In this document: positions 43,737-51,295 of the stretch, in pieces
Position numbering within the stretch: the stretch's first letter is position 1
Layout of the letters: each line of letters opens with the position of its first letter
Origin: an uncultured Sutterella sp.
GTDB lineage: Bacteria > Pseudomonadota > Gammaproteobacteria > Burkholderiales > Burkholderiaceae_F
Assembly: GCA_905197905.1 (NCBI GenBank)
Contig: CAJKAP010000002.1
Location: forward strand, 185,480-249,479
Direction of reading: 5' to 3'
DNA: 64,000 nucleotides
Program-made: the position numbers and the translations under genes
The notes under the pieces: generated by a model
Databases searched by the model: none
Seen by the model: only the letters and a program-made list of their open reading frames with translations
Told to the model about the DNA's origin: nothing

Positions 43737-45029
43737 GTGCACAGCTTGAATTTCAAACGCCGCACAGTATTGCAAGCAGGGGGGCTTTTAGGACTAGCCG
43801 CCTCGTTCCCGGCCATGGGTCAGTTGAATATCTCCATTATTGGGGTGGGCGGTAATCAGTATCCGATCGCCGTTGTGCCCTTTATGGGGGCAGATCAGGC
43901 ACCAGAGTCCGTTCATAGCATTATTGCGGCTGACTTGGAACGCTCAGGTGCGTTTCGTATTGTGAACAATGGCTTGATGATCAAGCCTGAAGAGTTGGCG
44001 AAGCCCTCTAACTTGACGCAGTTTGCCCAGAATGGCGCAAATGCAGTTGTTGTTGGTGCGGTGACTCGTCAGGGAGATCGTTGGGAAGTCCATTACTACT
44101 TGTATGATGCCATTTCTGGAACGTCCTTAGATACTTTTGGTTTGGTATCGGGTGACCAACAGTTGCGTTTAACTGCTCATCGTATTGCTGATCGTATTTA
44201 CAGCAACTTGACAGGCAATGGTCCTTTCTTTGCCTCTCAGCTCGTCTATGTTTCCCAAGTTGGTAAACGTAGCTACCAGTTGGTAGTGAGCGAATCCGAT
44301 GGCTATAACGCTCGTATTGCTTTGCAGTCCGCAGAGCCAATCATATCTCCCGTCTGGTCCCCAGACGGTACACGTTTGGCCTATGTGAGCTTTGAACGTA
44401 AGAAGCCAGTCGTGTTCGTGCAGAACCTTGCTACGGGGCAACGTCGCGCAGTAGCCGCTTTTTCGGGTAATAACTCCGCACCAGCATTCTCCAGTACGGG
44501 GAATGAGCTTGCCGTTGCGCTTTCTCGTGATGGTCTCACTCAAATCTACTTGATGAATGTAGACGGTACGGGTTTGCGTCGCTTCACGCATAGCTACGGT
44601 ATCGACACTGAGCCAGTCTTCTCCAAGGATGGTCAGTATGTCTACTTCACGAGCGATCGTGGGGGATCTCCGCAAATTTATCGTCAAACTTTGTCCGGCG
44701 ACAATGTTGAGCGAGTTACTTTCGGATCTAATTACGCAATTAGCCCAGATATTAGTGCAGACGGTCGTTATTTGGCTTATATTTCGCGTGTCGATCGTCA
44801 ATTCCGTACAGCAGTGATGGATCTTCAAACTGGTCAATCGATTTATGTGACGAACTCGAAGTACGATGAATCGCCTTCGTTTGCCCCAAACAGCCGCTTC
44901 TTGGTATATGCCACAGAAGAGGGTGGACGCGGTGTTTTAGGCACGGCTTCCACGGACGGACGACTCAATACACGTATCACGAGCGAAGGTAATATTCGTG
45001 AACCGAGTTGGGGACCGATCTTGAAATAA
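43737..45029 (+). CDS. tolB: Tol-Pal system beta-propeller protein TolB
   Basis: Periplasmic protein that cycles between TolA and Pal during envelope constriction. 430 residues, GTG start at 43737 with AAGGAG five bases upstream. The leader contains KRRTVLQAGGLLGLAASF and ends at about Gly28, a twin-arginine-like signal and not a plain Sec leader. The N-terminal TolB domain (about 30-170) is followed by a six-bladed beta-propeller with repeated W/P-S-P-DG blades (VWSPDGTRLAYVS, VFSKDGQYVYFTSDRGG, DISADGRYLAYISR, SFAPNSRFLVYATEEGG). tolQ, tolR and tolA are not upstream; purH is. Pal and CpoB follow. Confidence 0.95.
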   Translation: MHSLNFKRRTVLQAGGLLGLAASFPAMGQLNISIIGVGGNQYPIAVVPFMGADQAPESVHSIIAADLERSGAFRIVNNGLMIKPEELAKPSNLTQFAQNGANAVVVGAVTRQGDRWEVHYYLYDAISGTSLDTFGLVSGDQQLRLTAHRIADRIYSNLTGNGPFFASQLVYVSQVGKRSYQLVVSESDGYNARIALQSAEPIISPVWSPDGTRLAYVSFERKKPVVFVQNLATGQRRAVAAFSGNNSAPAFSSTGNELAVALSRDGLTQIYLMNVDGTGLRRFTHSYGIDTEPVFSKDGQYVYFTSDRGGSPQIYRQTLSGDNVERVTFGSNYAISPDISADGRYLAYISRVDRQFRTAVMDLQTGQSIYVTNSKYDESPSFAPNSRFLVYATEEGGRGVLGTASTDGRLNTRITSEGNIREPSWGPILK

Positions 45030-45118
45030 TCTGGACGAAAACCGACAGGGATTCGTTGGAGACGAAAGATTTTTTTACAAAACAATGATCAATAAAATTG
45101 ATCACAATAACATCTTTT

Positions 45119-45160
45119 TTGAACGCTATAACTGCTCTCGTATTGAGAGCAGGCGTTCAA
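45119..45160 (+). promoter_or_regulatory. Compound stem-loop in the pal leader
   Basis: TTGAACGC (45119-45126) pairs with GCGTTCAA (45153-45160), and inside it CTGCTCTC (45132-45139) pairs with GAGAGCAG (45145-45152) around loop GTATT; only TATAA (45127-45131) is unpaired on one side. Sixteen pairs with one bulge, ending about 13 bases before the pal Shine-Dalgarno. No T run follows. A smaller hairpin TGATCAA/TTGATCA lies upstream (about 45086-45104). It may stabilise or process the pal transcript. Confidence 0.6.
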
Positions 45161-45188
45161 CGATAAATAAACAAGGAGTTTATTAATC

Positions 45189-45719
45189 ATGACTTTCGCA
45201 TTGAAAGTAGGCGCCTCTGCCCTTGCTTTAGCTTTAGTGTTAACTGGTTGCTCGAGCGTTTCTCTCGACGACGCTGACAAGGCTGGTGCTTTGTCTGGTG
45301 AAAATGCCACTTCCGCTAACGGTAACGGTATTTCCAACCCGTTCGCTGACCCATCCAATCCTCTCTCCCAGCGTTCTGTGTACTTCGGCTTTGATTCTTA
45401 TGAAGTCGAACAGAAGTATGCTCCTGCTGTTCAGGCTCACGCCCAGTTCCTCAAGGTTCATCCTGATGTGAACATTCAGATTCAGGGTAACACCGACGAA
45501 CGTGGTGGTCGTGAATACAACCTCGCTTTGGGTCAAAAGCGTTCTGAAGCTGTGAAGCAACGTTTGCAGATGTTGGGTGTTCCTGCTGATCGTGTTGAAG
45601 CCGTTTCTTATGGTAAGGAAAAACCGATGGCTACGGGTCACACCGAAGAAGCCTGGGCTCAGAACCGCCGTGCTGACATCGTCTATCCCGCCGAAGTTAT
45701 CAACGGTTTGGCTAAGTAA
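45189..45719 (+). CDS. pal: Peptidoglycan-associated lipoprotein Pal
   Basis: Outer-membrane lipoprotein that anchors to peptidoglycan and binds TolB. 176 residues. Signal peptide 1-20 with lipobox LTGC, so Cys21 is the lipidated residue (third acyl chain by Lnt). The OmpA-like domain covers about 60-172, with the diaminopimelate-binding region around GNTDERGGREYNLALGQKR and the closing RRADIVY. AAGGAG lies ten bases before the ATG. A strong leader stem-loop precedes it and a terminator follows, so Pal may be made at higher level than its neighbours. Confidence 0.97.
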   Translation: MTFALKVGASALALALVLTGCSSVSLDDADKAGALSGENATSANGNGISNPFADPSNPLSQRSVYFGFDSYEVEQKYAPAVQAHAQFLKVHPDVNIQIQGNTDERGGREYNLALGQKRSEAVKQRLQMLGVPADRVEAVSYGKEKPMATGHTEEAWAQNRRADIVYPAEVINGLAK

Positions 45720-45760
45720 TGCCTTATCTAGCTTCGTGCTAGAGCAGGTTTAAGCATGAC

Positions 45761-45803
45761 AAACGGCGACTCTGCTCTTAACTAAGAGAAGCGGTCGCCG
45801 TTT
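45761..45803 (+). terminator. Terminator between pal and cpoB
   Basis: AAACGGCGAC (45761-45770) and GTCGCCGTTT (45794-45803) pair perfectly; the loop holds a nested CTCTT-AACT-AAGAG hairpin. TATCTTTAT follows. Some read-through to cpoB, which starts 31 bases on, is likely. Confidence 0.75.
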
Positions 45804-45834
45804 ATCTTTATCGCTCATAAAAAGGAAGTTGACG

Positions 45835-46566
45835 ATGGCATTGACAAAGCGACTTTTGATTGGCGTGGCACTGGCTAGCGTTTTTGCTGGTCAAGCAATG
45901 GCTTTTGCTGATGACGAAGCGCGTACAGCAATTTTGCAATTGCGCGAACAGGTCAAAGACTTGCAGCAACAGTTAGATGTGCAGCAACAGGCACAGTTGA
46001 ATTTTGCTAACCACATCTCAAGCCTGCAGGAACAGAATCGTCGTCTGACAGGGCGCATTGAAGAATTGACCAATGCGTTGAAGAACGAACAGAAGTCGAG
46101 TCGCGATCTCTACCAAAACATGGATCAGCGTCTCAACAAGTTTGAACCCCAAACCATCGAAATTGATGGTCAAAGTGTAGTGGTTCAACCAGAAGAAAAA
46201 GCTGCTTACGAGGAAGCGCAAAACGCGATTGCTAGCGAAGATTACAAGAAAGCGCTCAAGCTTTTTACAGAATTCAATCGTAAGTGGAAGAAATCACCTT
46301 ATCGCCCAGATGCTCTCTACTGGCAAGGGGCGGCAAGCTTCGCCACTGAAGATTACAAAGGTACGATTAACACGCAGAACCAGTTGATCCGAGAATTTCC
46401 TAACAACGGCCGAGTGCCCGATGCTATGGTGAGTGTGGGTTCTGCTCAGGCTTCATTAGGAAACTTAAAGGCCGCAACAACAACTTTTAATAAAGTGATT
46501 AATCGCTTCCCGCAAAGCGATGCGGCTAAGACAGCGAAGCTTCGCATTAAGGCCATTTCTCGCTAA
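45835..46566 (+). CDS. cpoB: Cell division coordinator CpoB (YbgF)
   Basis: Periplasmic TolA-interacting protein coordinating peptidoglycan synthesis with outer-membrane constriction. 243 residues from the ATG at 45835 (AAGGAAG six bases upstream); a TTG at 45829 is rejected. Signal peptide about 1-25 (ending AMA). A coiled coil rich in Gln and Leu runs from about 30 to 90, and three TPR-like repeats fill the C-terminal half (YEEAQNAIASEDYKKALKLF, ALYWQGAASFATEDYKGTI, PDAMVSVGSAQASLGNLK). Standard position after pal. Confidence 0.93.
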   Translation: MALTKRLLIGVALASVFAGQAMAFADDEARTAILQLREQVKDLQQQLDVQQQAQLNFANHISSLQEQNRRLTGRIEELTNALKNEQKSSRDLYQNMDQRLNKFEPQTIEIDGQSVVVQPEEKAAYEEAQNAIASEDYKKALKLFTEFNRKWKKSPYRPDALYWQGAASFATEDYKGTINTQNQLIREFPNNGRVPDAMVSVGSAQASLGNLKAATTTFNKVINRFPQSDAAKTAKLRIKAISR

Positions 46567-46648
46567 AAAATCTACGTCAAGGGGTTTTCCTTTACGACTT
46601 CTATAAAAGATTTGTTAAGGATTTTCAGCCCAGACGAGATATTGGTTT

Positions 46649-46657
46649 TGATAAAAT
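46649..46657 (+). promoter_or_regulatory. Extended -10 promoter candidate for the malic enzyme gene
   Basis: TGATAAAAT (46649-46657) is an extended -10 (TG-n-TAAAAT), with no good -35. The start codon is 94 bases beyond, leaving a leader of about 85 bases. Confidence 0.45.
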
Positions 46658-46750
46658 CTTTCAAAGGTGTTGGCGCTGCTAGCACCTTATCCTTTTTATA
46701 ACTGCCCGGATCCTTTCGTAACCCGTGGAGTTTTTCTTGAAGAAGGTCTT

Positions 46751-48373
46751 ATGAAAAATAGCAATCAAATGCGTGGAGTGGACATCCTGCATGATCCACG
46801 TATTAATCATGGTACGTCGTTCAATGATGAAGAACAGGCTCGTTATGGCTTGAAGGGACTATTGCCCCCGACGTTTGAGAAGCGTGAAACTCAAGTGCAC
46901 CGTATGCACGCTTTGTTGGACCGGTTTTCCAACCCACTCAACAAGTACTTGATGCTCGACAGTATTCTCTCTACCGACCAAGATCTTTTCTACAAGTTGT
47001 TGATCTCGTATATCGATGAGTACATGCCAGTGGTTTACACCCCGACAGTGGGTGAGGTCTGCCAGCGTTTTAGTCATATCCTCATGCACCCGCATGGTGC
47101 TTTCTTGTCGATCAAGGACAAGGGGCATTTGGAAGAGTTGATCAATAATCTTCCAAACGAAGAAGTGGATGTGATTGTGGTGACCGATGGTCAGCGTATT
47201 TTGGGCCTGGGTGACCTTGGTGTGAACGGTATGGGCATCCCGTGCGGTAAGCTTTCGCTCTACACGGCTTGTGCTGGTATTCACCCAGATAAGACGTTGC
47301 CGGTGGTACTCGACGTTGGTACGAACACTCAAGAATACCTTGACGACCCGCTTTATATGGGGTTACGCCAGAAGCGTGTGACGGGAGATGAATACTTTGA
47401 GTTCGTGGATGAATTCATGCACGCCGCTCGTAAGCGTTGGCCGAATGTGTTGATCCAGTTTGAAGACTTTGGCAATGCCAATGCCTTCCCAATCCTTGCA
47501 AAGTATCAAGACAATTTCTTGTGCTTCAATGATGACATCCAAGGTACGGCTGCTGTTGCTGTGACTGGTGTTTACACGGCTTTGCGCGCGAGGGGGGAAA
47601 AGCTTGCTGATCAGCGCTTCCTCTTCATGGGCGCAGGTGAAGCGGCTACAGGTATTGCTGAATTGATCGTTGATGCTCTTGTTGCCGAAGGTATGGATCG
47701 AGCTGAAGCTTATAAGCACTGTGCTCTCTTTGACTCTAAGGGCTTGGTCTCTTGTAACCGTGGCGATGTGTTGGCGCACAACAAGGTGCCATTTGCACAC
47801 GATCTACCCAATTGCAAGACCTTTGTTGATGCTGTCAAGGGCTACAAGCCAACGGGGATCGTGGGTGTGTCTGCTCAGCCGAAGATGTTCAACGAAGAAG
47901 TGTTGCAGGAAATGGCTAAACTCAATGATCGCCCGATCATCTTTGCGCTTTCTAACCCGACTTCTCGTGCTGAGTGTACCGCTGAAGAAGCTTATAAGTA
48001 CACCAACGGCAAGGCTCTCTTCGCTTCTGGTTCCCCGTTCGCTCCAGTGGACTTCAATGGTCAGCATTTCGTCCCGCGCCAGGGCAACAACAGCTATGTG
48101 TTCCCTGGTTTGGGCTTGGGTGCCGTGTTTGCTCGTGCCAAGTGGATGCCGACAGGTATGTTTTTGGCTGCTGCTCGTGAATTAGCAGAAACGGTGAGCG
48201 AAGCCGATTTGGCCCAGGGTTCTCTTTACCCGTCCCTTTCTCAGGTTCGCGAAGTCTCGATCAAGATCGCTATAGCCGTGGCTGAATACGCCTACGAACA
48301 CGGCCTTGCTCAGAATGCACGTCCTGCAGATTTGGACAAAGCTATTCGCGACTTTATGTATCATCCGCAATAA
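46751..48373 (+). CDS. maeA: NAD-dependent malic enzyme
   Basis: Oxidatively decarboxylates malate to pyruvate and CO2, linking the TCA cycle to pyruvate in the cytoplasm. 540 residues from the ATG at 46751 (AAGG four bases upstream); a longer frame from 46667 crosses the promoter and is rejected. It is the large (SfcA/MaeA) class and not the MaeB-PTA fusion. Motifs are MPVVYTPTVGEVCQ, VTDGQRILGLGDLGVNGMGI, the metal-binding FEDFGNANAF and FNDDIQGTAAV, and Rossmann FMGAGEAATGIAE. NAD preference is inferred from class. Terminator 46 bases after the stop. Confidence 0.94.
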   Translation: MKNSNQMRGVDILHDPRINHGTSFNDEEQARYGLKGLLPPTFEKRETQVHRMHALLDRFSNPLNKYLMLDSILSTDQDLFYKLLISYIDEYMPVVYTPTVGEVCQRFSHILMHPHGAFLSIKDKGHLEELINNLPNEEVDVIVVTDGQRILGLGDLGVNGMGIPCGKLSLYTACAGIHPDKTLPVVLDVGTNTQEYLDDPLYMGLRQKRVTGDEYFEFVDEFMHAARKRWPNVLIQFEDFGNANAFPILAKYQDNFLCFNDDIQGTAAVAVTGVYTALRARGEKLADQRFLFMGAGEAATGIAELIVDALVAEGMDRAEAYKHCALFDSKGLVSCNRGDVLAHNKVPFAHDLPNCKTFVDAVKGYKPTGIVGVSAQPKMFNEEVLQEMAKLNDRPIIFALSNPTSRAECTAEEAYKYTNGKALFASGSPFAPVDFNGQHFVPRQGNNSYVFPGLGLGAVFARAKWMPTGMFLAAARELAETVSEADLAQGSLYPSLSQVREVSIKIAIAVAEYAYEHGLAQNARPADLDKAIRDFMYHPQ

Positions 48374-48419
48374 AATCATCTCTTCATGATCTGTGTATGA
48401 TTACATAGAGATAGCTTCG

Positions 48420-48454
48420 AAAGCCTCCAAGCGATTTAGTTTTGGAGGCTTTTT
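48420..48454 (+). terminator. Terminator after maeA
   Basis: AAAGCCTCCAA (48420-48430) and TTGGAGGCTTT (48442-48452), a perfect 11-base stem with an 11-base loop, ending in a run of five T. Confidence 0.9.
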
Positions 48455-48506
48455 ACTGGCGGCTATTTACTTTCTTGTTTAATGCTCCTTTTTCTTTACA
48501 CTCGCC

Positions 48507-49343
48507 ATGGCTGAATTTGAACAACTCGTCTTAGATTCGCAAGATTCGACCAAGGAGACTGTATTTGCGCGTCTCTATGGCGAGTCGATGGTAGGGTGCC
48601 CAGATGAGCTCTACATTCCGCCAGAAGCACTACGCATCTTTCTAGAGAGCTTTGAAGGGCCTCTTGACCTACTGCTCTATCTCATTCGCAAACAAAAATT
48701 CGATGTGATGGACATTCCGATGGCTAAGCTTACAGAGCAGTACATGCGTTATGTGGAATTGGTCAGAGAGAATAATTTGGAGCTCGCAGTTGCCTACCTT
48801 GTGATGTCCGCAACGCTCATGCAAATTAAGAGTCGTTTGATGTTGCCAGCTCCGCCCAAGGAGGAAGGGGCAGAACTAGAAGATCCTCGTGCCGAGTTGA
48901 TGCGGCGGTTGCTCGAATACGAAAAGATTCGAGAGGTTGCCAAGCTCTTAAACGAGCAGCCTCGAGAAGGGCGAGATTTCTGGGTGGCAGAGGTCCCGCA
49001 AGATGAAGGTAATATCAACTATCCAGAGATCGCAATGGATGATTTACAGGCTGCGTGGTTAGCCATTCAGGAACGAATGAAGCTAGTCACTCATCACAGA
49101 GTCTCTCGTGAGGAGCTGTCTGTGAGAGAGCATATGAGTGAAATCCTAAAACGCCTATCTACGCGCGATCGACTCAATTTCTCAGAACTTTGGGAGACTG
49201 GCGCGAGCAAGTATCAGATTACAGTGTGGTTTCTAGCTCTTCTAGAGTTAGGTAAAGAAGGGCTGGTGAGGCTCACGCAGGTCGACGCCTTCGACGAAAT
49301 TTATATCGAGCAGGTCGATCGTATTTTTGAGATTGAGGCCTAA
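48507..49343 (+). CDS. scpA: Segregation and condensation protein A
   Basis: Kleisin subunit that bridges SMC heads in chromosome condensation. 278 residues. The N-terminal SMC-binding helix FEGPLDLLLYLIRKQKFDV (about 49-67) is diagnostic; MSATLMQIKSRLMLP is the second conserved helix, and the C-terminal winged helix (about 195-275) contains FLALLELGKEGLVRLTQ. An N-terminal extension of about 45 residues precedes the kleisin helix. No Shine-Dalgarno is visible before the ATG at 48507. The usual partner scpB is not adjacent; the next gene is a convergent transporter 10 bases away. Confidence 0.93.
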   Translation: MAEFEQLVLDSQDSTKETVFARLYGESMVGCPDELYIPPEALRIFLESFEGPLDLLLYLIRKQKFDVMDIPMAKLTEQYMRYVELVRENNLELAVAYLVMSATLMQIKSRLMLPAPPKEEGAELEDPRAELMRRLLEYEKIREVAKLLNEQPREGRDFWVAEVPQDEGNINYPEIAMDDLQAAWLAIQERMKLVTHHRVSREELSVREHMSEILKRLSTRDRLNFSELWETGASKYQITVWFLALLELGKEGLVRLTQVDAFDEIYIEQVDRIFEIEA

Positions 49344-49353
49344 TGCTCTCTTT

Positions 49354-51129
49354 TTAGGGAGTCTGCGTGAGAGATGCATCCTGCAGAGTATTCTGGCCTG
49401 TAATCAAGAATTTTGCTCGGGCATAAGCAAATTCCATATTGGGCACTGCATTTTCACCCAAGACCTCTAGCATTCCACAGCGTTGTAGCTGACGGTACGT
49501 ATAGCCTGTTGCACCCGCGATGATGAGCTCGTGACCGTAGCGATGCAAGGTTTTAGCAAAAAGTTCTAGTTGGTCTAGGGCGGAATTATCGATATTGAGC
49601 AGGTCGGTGAAATCTAGAATCACAATTTGCGCAGCATCAGGATCCGACAAGCGAGTGGGGTTGGTGAGGCCTTCCAATTTCGAGATAGACCCAAAAAAGA
49701 GTGCACCGCGAATATGCCAGGCTTCAACATTGCTTGGCATATCAAAGGGTAATGTCACTTGATCCACCGCAGTGAGCGTATTCATACGTACTAAGAAGGC
49801 GATACACGCAAACACAAGCCCTACCTGAACAGCAACCGTCAAGTCGAAAATCACAGTCAAGAAGAACGTGATAAGGAAAGTGAGTCCGTGCGAGAAGGAG
49901 CGCTGTTTTAAGCGGAAAAATTCTTTCCAGTTCCCCATATTTGCCGCAACATAAACCAAAATAGCGGCCAAAGCAGCTAGGGGAATGTTGCTAGCGAGTG
50001 GCGCTGCGGCAAGAATCACAATCAATAGAGTGACTGCGTGTACAACCCCCGCGATAGGAGAGAAGGCGCCTGACTTGATGTTCGTTACGGTACGCGCAAT
50101 TGTACCAGTGGCCGGGATTCCGCCGAAAAGAGGGCTCATCATATTCGCAACCCCTTGTGCCATCAATTCCTGATTGGGGTTGTGACGATCATCCGTCATC
50201 GTGTCAGCCACGCGAGCGCAAAGCAAGCTTTCGATAGAGCCTAAAATGGCAAGCGTCAACATTGGTCCAATCAAGCTTTTAGCCGTACTCCATTCAAATT
50301 CGGGCAGTGAAAAGCTAGGGAGTGTCTGCGGGATACCACCAAATTTTGAACCGATTGTTTCCATCGGCAGTTGAAAAACGCTGACGGCGATCGTGGCTAA
50401 AACGAGCACGACAACAGTTCCAGGGAGCTTTGCCATCCAACGCTTCCACTGAGGACTGTTGTTGAGGTAACTCTTGGGCCAAAATTTCAACAGAACAAAG
50501 CTCACCAGAGCAACGCCAAATGCCCAAGGATTAAAAGTGTCGATATGTGCAACGATTTCACGAATTTGGCCAAAGAAGTCTGCTGGCATTTTGGTGATGT
50601 TCAAGCCGAGGAAGTCTTTCACCTGCTGCAGACCAATCATCACAGCAATGCCATTAGTGAAACCTACGACAATGGAAATCGGGATAAACTTAACGAGCCC
50701 GCCGAGCTTAAAGAGCCCCATGAGAAAGAGAATAAGGCCTGAGCCCAGTGTGGCGATCAATAAGTTAGGAAGACCGTACTGCGCGATGATTCCGTAGATG
50801 ATGACCACAAAAGCACCTGCAGGACCACCAATCTGAACTCGGCAACCGCCCAAAAGCGAAATCAAGAAGCCTGCAACGATAGCGGTATAGAGTCCAGCTT
50901 CAGGAGGAACCCCAGAGGCGATACCAAATGCCATTGCAAGAGGCAATGCAACCATGCCCACTGTGACACCAGCCGAGACGTCACGAACGAATTTATGGCG
51001 AGAATACTCCGTCAGTGTGTCGACAAGTACAGGGTGGAATTTTGCCAAGGGAAGATGGGCTAAAAATTCTTTGGAGGACTCAGAGATGCGCATTGAGGTC
51101 TGTCTACTTGGTTGTGGTATTGCGTCCAT
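49354..51129 (-). CDS. SulP-family anion transporter with STAS domain
   Basis: Inner-membrane carrier of 591 residues. The transmembrane part (about 55-430) opens RDVSAGVTVGMVALPLAMAF and carries GGCRVQIGGPAGAFVVI, the sulfate-transporter signature region, and GSIESLLCARVADTMT with NQELMAQGVAN. A C-terminal STAS domain (about 455-570) contains VILDFTDLLNIDNSALDQL. Substrates of SulP proteins include sulfate, bicarbonate and C4-dicarboxylates (DauA); sequence alone does not decide. The start may instead be Met13 (51093); neither has a clear Shine-Dalgarno. Inverted repeats lie upstream of it (51188-51273). Confidence 0.92.
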   Translation of the reverse strand: MDAIPQPSRQTSMRISESSKEFLAHLPLAKFHPVLVDTLTEYSRHKFVRDVSAGVTVGMVALPLAMAFGIASGVPPEAGLYTAIVAGFLISLLGGCRVQIGGPAGAFVVIIYGIIAQYGLPNLLIATLGSGLILFLMGLFKLGGLVKFIPISIVVGFTNGIAVMIGLQQVKDFLGLNITKMPADFFGQIREIVAHIDTFNPWAFGVALVSFVLLKFWPKSYLNNSPQWKRWMAKLPGTVVVLVLATIAVSVFQLPMETIGSKFGGIPQTLPSFSLPEFEWSTAKSLIGPMLTLAILGSIESLLCARVADTMTDDRHNPNQELMAQGVANMMSPLFGGIPATGTIARTVTNIKSGAFSPIAGVVHAVTLLIVILAAAPLASNIPLAALAAILVYVAANMGNWKEFFRLKQRSFSHGLTFLITFFLTVIFDLTVAVQVGLVFACIAFLVRMNTLTAVDQVTLPFDMPSNVEAWHIRGALFFGSISKLEGLTNPTRLSDPDAAQIVILDFTDLLNIDNSALDQLELFAKTLHRYGHELIIAGATGYTYRQLQRCGMLEVLGENAVPNMEFAYARAKFLITGQNTLQDASLTQTP

Positions 51130-51187
51130 GCAGATGGCAGTTCACGCAATGTTTTTGTTGGAATATTTTTCCTGTCTAATCATGGGA

Positions 51188-51220
51188 ATGTCCACAAACA
51201 GAGTACCTGCTTGTGGACAT
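51188..51220. repeat. Near-perfect inverted repeat between metG and sulP
   Basis: ATGTCCACAA (51188-51197) pairs with TTGTGGACAT (51211-51220); inside, after one A/C mismatch, CAG pairs with CTG around a five-base loop. It lies 58 bases upstream of the transporter start on its own strand and downstream of metG. No T run follows in either direction, so an operator for the transporter is as likely as a terminator. Confidence 0.6.
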
Positions 51221-51238
51221 GTATGTAAAGCTCTTTTC

Positions 51239-51273
51239 CCCCGTGAATAGTTGCTTGGAGGTTCTTCACGGGG
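51239..51273. repeat. Inverted repeat downstream of metG
   Basis: CCCCGTGAA (51239-51247) and TTCACGGGG (51265-51273) are perfect 9-base complements around a 17-base loop, 22 bases after the metG stop. No U-tract on the metG strand (GGGGGAAAAGAG follows). Probably a 3' stabilising or terminating hairpin for metG. Confidence 0.55.
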
Positions 51274-51295
51274 TTGAATAAAATGCTCGTTCGCT

